Below are positions 36,288 through 44,369 of a stretch of DNA of 64,000 nucleotides, piece after piece (the stretch's first letter is position 1; every line of letters starts with the position of its first letter). Origin of the DNA: Mucilaginibacter sabulilitoris (GTDB lineage Bacteria > Bacteroidota > Bacteroidia > Sphingobacteriales > Sphingobacteriaceae). A program made the position numbers and the translations under genes. Location: the NCBI RefSeq assembly GCF_034262375.1, contig NZ_CP139558.1, positions 5,270,001-5,334,000 of the forward strand, in the 5' to 3' direction. Under the pieces are notes generated by a model. That model worked only from the letters and a program-made list of their open reading frames with translations. It was not told the DNA's origin and ran no database searches.

Positions 36288-37430
36288 ATGAGTAATTTAC
36301 AGAAAATATTGTTTATTGACCGCGACGGCACCCTCATTACCGAGCCTGCCGATGAGCAGATAGACTCCTTTGAAAAACTGGAGTTTTATCCCGGCGCGTT
36401 GACCTACCTGCCAAAAATTGCCAAGGAGCTTGATTTTGAGCTGGTAATGGTTACCAACCAGGACGGTTTGGGTACAGCGTCATACCCTGAAGATACTTTC
36501 TGGCCGGTGCAAAACTTCATCCTGAAAACGTTTGAAGCCGAAGGCGTAAAGTTTAGCAATATCGTGATTGACCGCACTTTCCCGGCCGAAAAAGCGCCTA
36601 CCCGCAAACCCGGTACCGCATTGCTTACACAATACCTGGATGCCGAAAAATATGACCTGCAAGGTTCATTTACTATCGGCGACCGCAAGAATGATGTACT
36701 GCTGGCCCGTAATTTAGGCGCTAAGGCTATTTGGCTCAATAACAATTCGGACCTGGGTGGTGCTGAATTTACAGAAGCTGATCATATTGGCGATACCATT
36801 GCCCTCGAAACTACCGACTGGCAAAAGATCTATGAGTTTCTGAAATTGGGCCAGCGCGTAGTTGAACACCGTCGGGCTACTAAAGAAACTGACATTTACA
36901 TCAAAATAAACCTTGATGGCACGGGCGATGCCAAAGTATCAACCGGACTGCACTTTTTTGACCACATGCTTGACCAGATAGCCCGACATGGCAGTATTGA
37001 TCTGGAGATCACGGCTAAAGGCGATCTGCATATAGATGAACACCATACCGTTGAAGATACCGGCATTGCTTTAGGCGAGGTTTTTGCTACCGCTTTAGGT
37101 AACAAAAAAGGCATTGAACGCTACGGTTTTTGCCTGCCTATGGACGATTGCCTTGCACAGGCAGCCATTGATTTTGGCGGGCGCAACTGGATAGTTTGGG
37201 AAGCAGAATTTAATCGCGAAAAAGTGGGTGATGTACCTACAGAGATGTTCTACCATTTCTTTAAGTCGTTCTCAGACGCGGCCAAATGCAATCTGAACAT
37301 CAAAGCCGAAGGGCAAAATGAGCATCACAAAATTGAGGCTATATTTAAAGCCTTTGCAAAGGCAATAAAAATGGCCGTTAAGCGTGATGTAGAGAAGATG
37401 GTTTTACCAAGTACAAAAGGGGTATTGTAA
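36288..37430 (+). CDS. hisB: Bifunctional histidinol-phosphatase / imidazoleglycerol-phosphate dehydratase
   Basis: The 380-aa fusion has an N-terminal HAD phosphatase (FIDRDGTLITEPADEQIDS; VMVTNQDGLGTASYP; FTIGDRKNDVLLARNLGAK) and a C-terminal dehydratase from about residue 190, with GLHFFDHMLDQIARHG, IDEHHTVEDTGIALGE and NEHHKIEAIFKAFAKAIKMA, the metal-binding His clusters. It performs steps six and eight of the pathway. The fused form occurs in enterobacteria and in many Bacteroidota. Domain order and length are normal. The stop is followed at once by a C/G-run repeat. Confidence 0.96.
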   Translation: MSNLQKILFIDRDGTLITEPADEQIDSFEKLEFYPGALTYLPKIAKELDFELVMVTNQDGLGTASYPEDTFWPVQNFILKTFEAEGVKFSNIVIDRTFPAEKAPTRKPGTALLTQYLDAEKYDLQGSFTIGDRKNDVLLARNLGAKAIWLNNNSDLGGAEFTEADHIGDTIALETTDWQKIYEFLKLGQRVVEHRRATKETDIYIKINLDGTGDAKVSTGLHFFDHMLDQIARHGSIDLEITAKGDLHIDEHHTVEDTGIALGEVFATALGNKKGIERYGFCLPMDDCLAQAAIDFGGRNWIVWEAEFNREKVGDVPTEMFYHFFKSFSDAAKCNLNIKAEGQNEHHKIEAIFKAFAKAIKMAVKRDVEKMVLPSTKGVL

Positions 37431-37540
37431 GCCCCCCGCCCCCTGAAGGGGGTGTTTTTGATTAGCATAATGGACAAGAATCAAGAAAATAAAGTAATCA
37501 CTTCAAAAGCTCCCCCTTTAGGGGGCGGGGGGGGCGTCGG
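37431..37540. repeat. C-run/G-run repeat pair invading the hisH 5' end
   Basis: GCCCCCCGCCCCCTGAAGGGGGTG lies at 37432-37454 and its inverted partner GCTCCCCCTTTAGGGGGC with a following G run at 37510-37536. The second half is inside the hisH reading frame. The same element pair separates hisG and hisD. Confidence 0.75.
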
Positions 37541-38123
37541 CATCATTCGATACGGCGCCGGTAATATATTTTCGCTCACGGCGGCTTTAGATCGCTTGGG
37601 TATTCCTTACGGTATGATCAACAAAACCGAGGATTTTGACAAGTACGACCGGTACATTATTCCGGGAGTTGGCCATGCGGGCGCGGCCATGAACAAACTG
37701 AAACAAACCGGGCTGGTGCCTACCATTAAGGCACTTAACAAACCTACACTTGGCATTTGTGTAGGCATGCAGTTGCTTACCTCCTATTCCGAGGAAGGAG
37801 ACAGTGATTTATTGGGCATATTCCCTATAAAAACACTGCGGTTTAAGGATAGCAACACCTATAAAGTACCGCATACTGGCTGGAACCAGGTGTTCCCCGA
37901 AAAGGAAAATTTATTATTTAAAAATATACCGTCCGGATCACACTTTTACTTTGTACATTCATACTTTATTGAGTATGATAAAGCATACACTTTATCATCG
38001 GCCACATACAACAATGAATTTTCGGCATCAATTTGGCATAATAACTTCTACGGAGTACAATTTCACCCCGAAAAATCGGGCGTGTACGGCGAAACATTGT
38101 TAACAAACTTTTCAAAATTATAG
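37470..38123 (+). CDS. hisH: Imidazole glycerol phosphate synthase, glutaminase subunit
   Basis: The 217-aa class I glutamine amidotransferase has the nucleophile elbow GICVGMQLLTSYSEEG and the His/Glu pair in VQFHPEKSG. It supplies ammonia to HisF. HisH normally begins almost directly with the strand GIIDYGAGN; here that strand (VGIIRYGAGNIFS) is preceded by about 27 extra residues (MDKNQENKVITSKAP and a Gly run) encoded by the intergenic repeat. No start codon lies between the repeat and the strand, so ATG 37470 is the most likely start (GTG 37452 is possible). The core is otherwise intact. It ends 5 nt before hisA. Confidence 0.94.
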   Translation: MDKNQENKVITSKAPPLGGGGGVGIIRYGAGNIFSLTAALDRLGIPYGMINKTEDFDKYDRYIIPGVGHAGAAMNKLKQTGLVPTIKALNKPTLGICVGMQLLTSYSEEGDSDLLGIFPIKTLRFKDSNTYKVPHTGWNQVFPEKENLLFKNIPSGSHFYFVHSYFIEYDKAYTLSSATYNNEFSASIWHNNFYGVQFHPEKSGVYGETLLTNFSKL

Positions 38124-38128
38124 ACGAC

Positions 38129-38878
38129 ATGTATATTATCCCTGCTATTGACATATTGAACAAAAAGGTGGTGCGTTTACGTGAGGGCGATTACGGGCAG
38201 GTAACAGAATATGATGTTACACTTGAAGAAATGATTGAGCGTTACCAAAGCAATGGTACTAATTTCATCCACATTATTGACCTCAACGGCGCTAAAAATG
38301 ATTTTAGCAATCAACAATACCTGTTTGATGTGATCCGCAAAACCGACATGAAGGTGCAATACGGCGGCGGCATCCGCAGTATTGACAAGGTTAAAGAACT
38401 GATAGATGCCGGTATCCATCGTGTAATTGTTGGCACACAGGCGATTACCAATCCAAACTTTTTGCCTGATCTTGGTAAAGAAATCTGCGGTAAAGACAAA
38501 TGCTCCGACCAGGTGGTTATCGCTATCGATGTGCTCGACGAGGTGATCAAATACTCGGGATGGATGGAAAGTTCGCCCATTAAACTAAAGGATTACATTG
38601 ATAAATGCCTTGCATTGGGCTTTTTCCGCTTTTTATGTACCGATATTAATAAAGATGGTAAACTGGGCGGTGCAGGTATTGAGTTGTATGAAAAACTGCT
38701 TGACCACTCACCGTTCATCAAACTTATTGCGTCTGGCGGTGTAAGCTCTATGAAAGATATTGAGCAGCTAAGCCGTTTAAAGGTAGAATCGTGCGTTGTA
38801 GGCAAAGCCATTTACGAAGGTCACATCACCATCGAGGACGTAAAAAACTGGAACCTGGACGCGCTGATATCGATTTAG
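38129..38878 (+). CDS. hisA: ProFAR isomerase (phosphoribosylformimino-AICAR-phosphate isomerase)
   Basis: The 249-aa beta/alpha-barrel protein has the catalytic Asp in IIPAIDILNKKVVRLREGDYGQ, the phosphate site VQYGGGIRSIDKVKELIDAGIHRVIVGTQAI, the second Asp region CTDINKDGKLGGAG and LIASGGVSSMKDIEQL. It catalyses the Amadori isomerisation before HisHF. The start is 5 nt after hisH. Length is standard. Confidence 0.96.
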   Translation: MYIIPAIDILNKKVVRLREGDYGQVTEYDVTLEEMIERYQSNGTNFIHIIDLNGAKNDFSNQQYLFDVIRKTDMKVQYGGGIRSIDKVKELIDAGIHRVIVGTQAITNPNFLPDLGKEICGKDKCSDQVVIAIDVLDEVIKYSGWMESSPIKLKDYIDKCLALGFFRFLCTDINKDGKLGGAGIELYEKLLDHSPFIKLIASGGVSSMKDIEQLSRLKVESCVVGKAIYEGHITIEDVKNWNLDALISI

Positions 38879-38898
38879 AAATTCCTTTTATACTACTT

Positions 38899-38982
38899 TG
38901 TCATTGCGAGCTATAGCGTGGCAATCGCGAATATACAGAACAGACAAGCAAGTTCGCGATTGCTTCGTTCCTCGCAATGACA
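38899..38982. repeat. Palindromic repeat (TCATTGCGAG family) between hisA and hisF
   Basis: TTGTCATTGCGAG at the left pairs with CTCGCAATGACA at the right. Inner arms GCAATCGCGAA and TTCGCGATTGC also pair. The loop is about 20 nt. It is a second copy of the element between hisD and hisC. Confidence 0.85.
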
Positions 38983-38995
38983 TTTATAGACACCC

Positions 38996-39751
38996 ATGTT
39001 AAGTAAAAGAATCATCCCCTGCCTTGATGTTAAAGACGGTCGTACGGTAAAAGGTGTAAACTTTGTTGATCTCCGTGATGCCGGCGATCCGGTGGAACTG
39101 GCCTGGAACTACTCCAACCAGGGCGCGGACGAACTTGTTTTCCTGGATATTACCGCAACTGTTGAACGCCGCAAAACCATGGTGGAGCTGGTGAAGGCCG
39201 TTGCCCGGCAAATCAATATTCCGTTTACCATCGGCGGTGGTATTAATGAGATTGCCGATGCTGATGCCTTATTAAATGCCGGTGCCGATAAAATATCCAT
39301 CAATTCGGCCGCGGTGCGTAACCCGGCCCTCATTGATGAACTGGCCAAAGTGTTCGGTGTTCAGTTTGTGGTGATCGCTGTAGATACCCGCCATAATAAC
39401 GGTAAAAATATAGTTCATTTAAATGGTGGCCGTTTACCAACTGAGCGTGAGACGTTGGAATGGATACTGGAGGCCGAAAGCCGCGGTGCAGGTGAGATCC
39501 TGCTTACTTCCATGGACCATGACGGCACCAAGAACGGATTTGATAACGGTTTGCTAAAAACTGTTAATGATGCAGTACACATCCCGGTTATAGCCTCTGG
39601 CGGGGCCGGCGCGGTACAGCATTTTGTTGACGTATTTGACAAAACAAATGTAGATGCAGCCCTGGCGGCGTCGGTATTCCATTATGGCGAAATATTGATC
39701 CCCGATTTGAAAGCTGTATTAAAAAGTAATAATATTGAGGTAAGGATTTAA
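38996..39751 (+). CDS. hisF: Imidazole glycerol phosphate synthase, cyclase subunit
   Basis: The 251-aa barrel has the first catalytic Asp in RIIPCLDVKDGRTVKGVNF (Asp11) and the second in FVVIAVDTRHNNGKN, plus TIGGGINEIADADALLNAGADKISINSAAV and IASGGAGAVQHFVDVF. It works with HisH to close the imidazole ring and release AICAR. Length is standard. The upstream 117 nt hold the palindromic repeat. Confidence 0.97.
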   Translation: MLSKRIIPCLDVKDGRTVKGVNFVDLRDAGDPVELAWNYSNQGADELVFLDITATVERRKTMVELVKAVARQINIPFTIGGGINEIADADALLNAGADKISINSAAVRNPALIDELAKVFGVQFVVIAVDTRHNNGKNIVHLNGGRLPTERETLEWILEAESRGAGEILLTSMDHDGTKNGFDNGLLKTVNDAVHIPVIASGGAGAVQHFVDVFDKTNVDAALAASVFHYGEILIPDLKAVLKSNNIEVRI

Positions 39752-39884
39752 TTGGGTGCGGGTTGACCGGTTCGAGTTATGAGGTGCGAGATTCAAATCG
39801 TACCAGTATGGGCAACAGGAATTTGGCAACACGAACCCCGAACCTTGTAAACACAAACCACAACCCTGGCAACAGGCAACAGAT
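39752..39884. repeat. Repeat-like gap between hisF and hisI
   Basis: This 133-nt gap has no gene. It contains short mirrored pieces such as GGTTCGAGTTATGAGGTGCGAG and CACGAACCCCGAACCTTG, and a doubled GGCAACAGG (39815-39823 and 39870-39878). It looks like another dispersed repeat, though no second copy is in the window. Confidence 0.4.
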
Positions 39885-40472
39885 ATGAACATAGATTTCA
39901 ACAAAACCGACGGACTGGTACCGGTAATTATACAGGATGAGCAAACGCTTGAAGTGCTGATGCTGGGCTATATGAACCAGGAGGCTTACGATAAAACCGT
40001 ACAGGAAAACATCGTTACCTTTTTCTCCCGCTCAAAAAACCGCCTGTGGACCAAAGGCGAAACCAGCAGCAATTTTCTGCATGTAAAAAACATCAGCATT
40101 GATTGCGATAACGATACCATCCTGATCAAGGTTAAAGCCGACGGCCCGACCTGCCATACCGGTTCGCGCAGCTGCTTTAAAACAGAATACAACCAGAACT
40201 TTATACTGGAGCTGGAGAATATTATTGCCGACAGGTATGAAAACCCGGTTGAAGGATCATACGTGAACAAACTGCGCAGTAAGGGTCTTAATAAGATAGC
40301 CCAGAAAGTTGGCGAAGAAGGTGTTGAAACCGTTATAGCGGCCCTGGCCGAAACAGAAACCGATCTGATCAATGAATCGTCAGATCTGGTTTTTCACCTG
40401 CTTGTGCTACTCCGCGAAAAAGGTCTCGACCTGAAAACCATTGCAAAAAATTTAGAAGGAAGACATAAATAG
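39885..40472 (+). CDS. hisIE: Bifunctional phosphoribosyl-AMP cyclohydrolase / phosphoribosyl-ATP pyrophosphatase
   Basis: The 195-aa fusion has the HisI domain (LMLGYMNQEAYDKTV; FFSRSKNRLWTKGETS; DCDNDTILIKVKADGPTCHTGSRSCF with the zinc Cys residues) and from about residue 110 the HisE domain (KVGEEGVETVIAALAETE; LINESSDLVFHLLVLL). It performs steps two and three of the pathway. It is the last gene of the his operon. Domain order and length are normal. Confidence 0.97.
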   Translation: MNIDFNKTDGLVPVIIQDEQTLEVLMLGYMNQEAYDKTVQENIVTFFSRSKNRLWTKGETSSNFLHVKNISIDCDNDTILIKVKADGPTCHTGSRSCFKTEYNQNFILELENIIADRYENPVEGSYVNKLRSKGLNKIAQKVGEEGVETVIAALAETETDLINESSDLVFHLLVLLREKGLDLKTIAKNLEGRHK

Positions 40473-40479
40473 CAGTTTG

Positions 40480-40560
40480 GAGTTTTGAGTTAGCAGTTAT
40501 GAGTTGGTGCTCATGTTTCAATACTTAACTCAAAACTCATTATTCAAAACTCATCACTCC
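40480..40560. repeat. Dispersed inverted repeat (GAGTTTTGAGTT family), copy 1
   Basis: GAGTTTTGAGTTAGCAGTTATGAGTT on the left is mirrored by AACTCAAAACTCATTATTCAAAACTCAT on the right. A second, diverged copy lies at 59752-59838. Confidence 0.75.
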
Positions 40561-40562
40561 CT

Positions 40563-41468
40563 ATGAATGTTGAAAAAATAGCAGAACTTACCGGGCATGG
40601 CAACCCCATTTTTACGCTGGAGCTTTCTCAAAAACCGGGTATACTATTTACCGGCGGTAACGATAAGGGGCTGGTGGAGTGGAGTTTGAAAGATTTTACT
40701 TTCATTAAAGTGATGTTCCCGGTTAATGCTTCCATTTATGCTATTCACGGGCCTGAGGGTTACCCGATATTATTAACCGGCCTGCGCAGCGGCGAAGTGC
40801 TGGTATTTGATTTTGTACGGCAAAAACTCATCAAATCGCTTGCGCACCACCGCAAGCCCATATTTGATATTAAATCTGTAAGTAAAAAAAACGAATTGCT
40901 TATAGCCTCCGAAGATGGCACCGTATCGGTATGGAACCTTGCCAGCCTGGAGATGGTGCATACCATCAAAGTATCGGCAGATACGGTACGCTGTATAGCC
41001 ATCTCGCCCAATGAAAAACAGGTGGCCTTTGGATGCCGCGACAACACTATAAAAATTTACGATCTGGACGATTATACGTTGATCAAAGCCATACACGGCC
41101 ATACCATGTCGGTTTTTGCTTTGGCATACAGCACCGACGGCACCTACCTGGCCTCGGGCTGCCGCGATGCGCAGATCAAGATCTGGGACAGTGTTACCTT
41201 TGAGCCTATCAAAAATATCCCTGCGCATTTGTTTGCTGTTAATCATATCCTGTTTCACCCTACCCGGCCATATTTTGCCACGGCCAGCATGGATAAGGGC
41301 ATCAAGATATGGGGAACGGACGATTTTAAACTATACAAGATCATCAGTCGCGAAAAGGGCCATCCCGGCCATGTGCTATCTGTTAATAAACTGGCCTGGA
41401 ACGGCGATCAGTTGATATCCGTAAGTGATGATAAAAACGTCGCGGTTTGGGATATAAAATTTGATTGA
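40563..41468 (+). CDS. WD40-repeat beta-propeller protein
   Basis: The 301-aa protein consists of about seven WD40 blades. Examples are GHGNPIFTLELSQKPGILFTGGNDKGLVEWSL split over one blade, DGTVSVWNLAS, DNTIKIYDLDDYTLIKAIHGHTMSV, DAQIKIWDSV, DKGIKIWGTDDF and DKNVAVWDIKFD at the end. There is no signal peptide, so it should be cytoplasmic, probably a protein-interaction platform. It starts 90 nt after hisIE, behind a repeat, and might be read through from the his operon; nothing links it to histidine. Confidence 0.92.
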   Translation: MNVEKIAELTGHGNPIFTLELSQKPGILFTGGNDKGLVEWSLKDFTFIKVMFPVNASIYAIHGPEGYPILLTGLRSGEVLVFDFVRQKLIKSLAHHRKPIFDIKSVSKKNELLIASEDGTVSVWNLASLEMVHTIKVSADTVRCIAISPNEKQVAFGCRDNTIKIYDLDDYTLIKAIHGHTMSVFALAYSTDGTYLASGCRDAQIKIWDSVTFEPIKNIPAHLFAVNHILFHPTRPYFATASMDKGIKIWGTDDFKLYKIISREKGHPGHVLSVNKLAWNGDQLISVSDDKNVAVWDIKFD

Positions 41469-41556
41469 TTCGAAATAACAGACAAATTCAGGAGAAATCA
41501 ATAGACAAACCTGGGAGACAGATGTAATGTGTCTCTACAAAAAAACCCAAAAAAGT

Positions 41557-41630
41557 GTGTCAGTCTGAACTTGTCGAAGACCCGCGCCTAAGACCTGCCC
41601 ACCATGTTTCGACAAGCTCAACATGACAGC
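41557..41630. repeat. Dispersed inverted repeat (CTTGTCGAAGAC type)
   Basis: GTGTCAGTCTGAACTTGTCGAA is mirrored by TTTCGACAAGCTCAACATGACA. It lies in the convergent gap between the WD40 and NlpC/P60 genes. I see no clear terminator with a T run there. Confidence 0.6.
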
Positions 41631-41650
41631 CCCCTATTATTATGCGCTCA

Positions 41651-42412
41651 CTACATAAACCTCTTGATACTATGCAACTGATGCGTATGGCGCTTTTGCT
41701 CCTTTGAATAAATGCCGGTACTATCTATACTATCAATCTTCACTTTACCCGATGCATGTATGATATATTCATTATTGAGCATGATGCCAACATGCGTTAC
41801 CTTGCCTGCCTCGTTATGAAAAAAAGCCAGATCACCTAAACGGGCTTCAGTTAAATCATTTACCAAAACACCTTCATCAACCTGCTGACTGGCATCGCGT
41901 TTTATTTTAATACCATTCAGCTTAAATACCGCTTGTGTAAACCCGGAGCAGTCAATACCAAAATGGGTGCGCCCACCCCATAAATATGGAGAATTCAGGA
42001 ACGATTTAGCAGTTGTACCAATATCTTCACGCTCGCCTATTTCACCAATAATCTCAAAGCGTTCAGTACCTATATTGCACGTTGTTCCCTCTAAAAAAGC
42101 GAGCGAGCTGCCCACAGGTAAGTAAATTACACTATTATCGGCTGTTTTCCATGCCTGGGTTACTGCACGGTAGGTTAATGGGGCGGATGTCTGTTTAATG
42201 CTTTTATAAGCCACATGGCCAAGCATAGTAAACTGCAATCGGCCTATCCATCCAGTATAATTGTCGCTTTCGGTGGTAATTTTCACCCAGCGTTCCTGCC
42301 ATTCAATAATTTCGAAGGCCTCACCAAATAATACCTGCGACACCTGTTCGCTCCGGTCATTGGGCTCTGCACGCAGCGGTACTACCGCCAGATTACAAAT
42401 ACCGTATTCCAT
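41651..42412 (-). CDS. NlpC/P60 cysteine peptidase with N-terminal SH3-like domains
   Basis: The 253-aa protein starts with SH3-like segments (CNLAVVPLRAEPNDRSEQVSQVLFGEAFEIIEWQERWVKI and WIGRLQF) and ends with an NlpC/P60 domain: catalytic Cys in LWGGRTHFGIDCSGFTQAVFKLNG, His in GKVTHVGIMLNNEYIIHASG. This is the layout of the BT1314-type gamma-D-glutamyl-diamino acid peptidases that trim peptidoglycan stem peptides. No signal peptide is apparent, so it may work on recycled muropeptides in the cytoplasm, or the start may be misplaced. It converges on the WD40 gene. Confidence 0.92.
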   Translation of the reverse strand: MEYGICNLAVVPLRAEPNDRSEQVSQVLFGEAFEIIEWQERWVKITTESDNYTGWIGRLQFTMLGHVAYKSIKQTSAPLTYRAVTQAWKTADNSVIYLPVGSSLAFLEGTTCNIGTERFEIIGEIGEREDIGTTAKSFLNSPYLWGGRTHFGIDCSGFTQAVFKLNGIKIKRDASQQVDEGVLVNDLTEARLGDLAFFHNEAGKVTHVGIMLNNEYIIHASGKVKIDSIDSTGIYSKEQKRHTHQLHSIKRFM

Positions 42413-42515
42413 TTACAAATGTGAAATACAAAATAAAGAAAAAAATTAATGCTTTTATTAATAGGCAGGTAATTACCCCATCTCTTTAATAATCATGCTG
42501 TCAAAATATGTGGCA

Positions 42516-42547
42516 CAAAAAAAGGGACAGTAAACTATCCCCTTTTT
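42516..42547 (-). terminator. Terminator behind the ferredoxin gene
   Basis: GGGACAG and CTATCCC form a stem (one C-A mismatch) around TAAA, with A runs on the left that become a T run on the minus strand and a T run on the right, so it may be bidirectional. Confidence 0.75.
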
Positions 42548-42567
42548 AATATCATATAAAAAAGCTA

Positions 42568-42921
42568 TTACTCGTTCATGTGCAGCCATTCTTTTTTGGC
42601 CAGCAGTTCTTCTTCGCTTTCGCGGATGTCTTCATCATCCACGCAGCAATCTACAGGGCATACTGCAGCACATTGCGGCTCGTCATGAAAACCAACACAT
42701 TCGGTACACTTATCGGGCACAATGTAATATATATCGTCAGATAGTGCCGCCTGAGTTTCCTCGGCATTTAAAGTATTTCCATCGCCAAAATCGATAACAC
42801 CCTTAAGCCCTGTGCCATCGCTAAAGCGCCATGCCGCGCCAGCATCATAAATAGCATTATTTGGGCATTCGGGTTCGCAGGCCCCGCAGTTTATGCATTC
42901 ATCGGTGATTTTAATCGCCAT
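42568..42921 (-). CDS. 2[4Fe-4S] ferredoxin
   Basis: The 117-aa protein has a first cluster motif CINCGACEPECP (residues 9-20) and a second, CTECVGFHDEPQCAAVCP, with the longer spacing between the second and third Cys known from Alvin-type ferredoxins, then the extra pair VDCC. An acidic C-terminal tail follows (DDEDIRESEEELL). It is cytoplasmic and transfers electrons at low potential; the partner is unknown. It is divergent from the LuxC-like gene with which it shares a short promoter region, and ends at a clear terminator. Confidence 0.95.
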   Translation of the reverse strand: MAIKITDECINCGACEPECPNNAIYDAGAAWRFSDGTGLKGVIDFGDGNTLNAEETQAALSDDIYYIVPDKCTECVGFHDEPQCAAVCPVDCCVDDEDIRESEEELLAKKEWLHMNE

Positions 42922-42947
42922 ATTTCTAAATATCTAATATTCTCAAT

Positions 42948-42982
42948 TAACTTTGCCTGCAATTAACAGGCGTACAAATATA
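42948..42982. promoter_or_regulatory. Divergent -7 elements for ferredoxin and LuxC-like genes
   Basis: On the plus strand TAACTTTG at 42948-42955 faces the LuxC-like gene. On the minus strand TATATTTG (CAAATATA at 42975-42982) faces the ferredoxin gene. Neither has a TTG at the ideal -33 distance. Confidence 0.45.
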
Positions 42983-43022
42983 ACAAAAAAAGGGTTTCAG
43001 GGTTTAAATCCTTACCACATAT

Positions 43023-44048
43023 ATGTCAAAATTTAATATAAAAAACTCAATAAATTCATTTTCAAGCTTAGGAACGCTGTTAACGGAGCCAGATGCACCG
43101 CTTATGGCCGTAATTAACGACGAGCAATATCACAATGCCTGGTTTACACCCGAAAGCGTTTTGCGGGCAGTAACTGCCATTGGCAAAATGCTCAACAAGG
43201 CCGATCTGCAAACATGGCTGTCAAAATATGAATCGGGCAACAACGGGCAAAACAAAAAAGTGGGCCTTATTTTGGCCGGCAACATCCCGCTGGTGGGCTT
43301 TCATGATGTGCTGTGCGTACTGGCCTCGGGCAATCACGCGCTTATCAAAGTATCATCGCAGGACGCTTACCTTATCAAACACATTTTGCATCGTTTAGTC
43401 GATATTGATGGCAGCTTTGCCGCTCAATTCAGTTTTGTTGAAAGGCTTACTGATTTTGATGCCATTATAGCTACCGGCAGTAATAACAGCTCGCGTTACT
43501 TTGACTATTATTTTAGCAAAGTGCCCAATATTATCCGTAAAAATCGTAACAGCGTAGCCTTACTAACCGGTACTGAAACCGCCGAAGACCTGCTTAACCT
43601 GGGCCACGATGTTTTTGATTATTACGGGCTGGGCTGTCGCAACGTATCCAAACTGCTGGTTCCGGAGGATTATAATTTTAACCACTTTTTTGAATCTATT
43701 GAGAGCTTTAAGACTATCATCCATCATCATAAATACAGCAATAATTACGATTATAATAAATCTATATACCTGGTAAATGGTGATAAGCATTTGGATAACG
43801 GCTTTTTAATGGTAAAGGAAGACGACAGGATGGCATCGCCCCTGGCTGTCCTGTACTTTAGCTATTATACCGATCTGCCAGCAGCACAGCAAATACTTAT
43901 GGAGCAAAGCGAAAATATACAGTGCATTGTTACTACTTCCCCTATCAGCGTACCTAACCAGGTAGTAGGTTTTGGCCAAAGCCAGCAACCCGCTTTATGG
44001 GATTATGCCGATGGCATTGATACAATGGATTTCTTGGCAAATCTTTAA
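43023..44048 (+). CDS. LuxC-like acyl-CoA reductase
   Basis: The 341-aa protein resembles the acyl-CoA reductase (LuxC) family, an aldehyde-dehydrogenase fold. Motifs are KKVGLILAGNIPLVGFHDVLCVLASGNHALIKVS, the turn IATGSNNSSRYFDYYFSK, RKNRNSVALLTG and the catalytic Cys205 in YYGLGCRNVSKLLVPE. Such enzymes reduce fatty acyl-CoA or an acyl carrier substrate to aldehyde with NADPH. It is shorter than LuxC (about 480 aa), as is usual for the Bacteroidota form. It is divergent from the ferredoxin gene, and the next operon's promoter overlaps its 3' end. Confidence 0.85.
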   Translation: MSKFNIKNSINSFSSLGTLLTEPDAPLMAVINDEQYHNAWFTPESVLRAVTAIGKMLNKADLQTWLSKYESGNNGQNKKVGLILAGNIPLVGFHDVLCVLASGNHALIKVSSQDAYLIKHILHRLVDIDGSFAAQFSFVERLTDFDAIIATGSNNSSRYFDYYFSKVPNIIRKNRNSVALLTGTETAEDLLNLGHDVFDYYGLGCRNVSKLLVPEDYNFNHFFESIESFKTIIHHHKYSNNYDYNKSIYLVNGDKHLDNGFLMVKEDDRMASPLAVLYFSYYTDLPAAQQILMEQSENIQCIVTTSPISVPNQVVGFGQSQQPALWDYADGIDTMDFLANL

Positions 44049-44064
44049 AATTACAATACCTTTG
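44034..44064 (+). promoter_or_regulatory. Promoter for the 67-aa protein and ftsE
   Basis: TTG at 44034-44036 (inside the LuxC-like gene), a 20-nt spacer and TACCTTTG at 44057-44064 match the consensus. The 5' leader would carry the AAGCTGAAAGCC repeat. Confidence 0.55.
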
Positions 44065-44070
44065 GGAGGT

Positions 44071-44150
44071 GAGCCAAAAGCTGAAAGCCGAAGGCATAAA
44101 GCTTTTTATGGTGATTAATTGCTTTAAGCTTTGTGCTTTAAGCCTTAAGC
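44071..44150. repeat. Dispersed inverted repeat (AAGCTGAAAGCC family)
   Basis: AGCTGAAAGCCGAAGGCATAAAGC is mirrored by GCTTTAAGCTTTGTGCTTTAAGCCTTAAGCT. A half copy (GAAAGCGGAAAGCCTAAAGC) follows dnaJ at 47321-47340. Confidence 0.6.
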
Positions 44151-44158
44151 TCAAAAAA

Positions 44159-44362
44159 ATGTATATTATAAAAGTTAAAGGCGTTGCCAAAATACCTGAT
44201 TATGTACAACTGCGCGATGATAAATTTACGTTGCTGGCTTATTTCAGGGTTGACAGGCCCGATAAATCATTGGACAAGGCGGGACTGGCCGATAAGGCCG
44301 AATATATTATGAATATTATAAAAGACCTGCCGTTTGGGCAGATCTTAAAATTAGAGCTATAA
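44159..44362 (+). CDS. Small conserved-looking protein upstream of ftsE (67 aa)
   Basis: The frame is open from 44069, but the first 30 codons are a repeat element, so I start at ATG 44159 (MYIIKVKGVAKIPDYVQLRDD). The 67-aa product has a beta-beta-alpha look with a short YFRVDRPDKSLDKAGL segment and ends in IIKDLPFGQILKLEL. No signal peptide or membrane helix is seen. I do not recognise a characterised family. It is 7 nt upstream of ftsE and shares its promoter, which suggests expression with the cell-division ABC protein; any functional link is inference. Confidence 0.65.
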   Translation: MYIIKVKGVAKIPDYVQLRDDKFTLLAYFRVDRPDKSLDKAGLADKAEYIMNIIKDLPFGQILKLEL

Positions 44363-44369
44363 AAATAAC

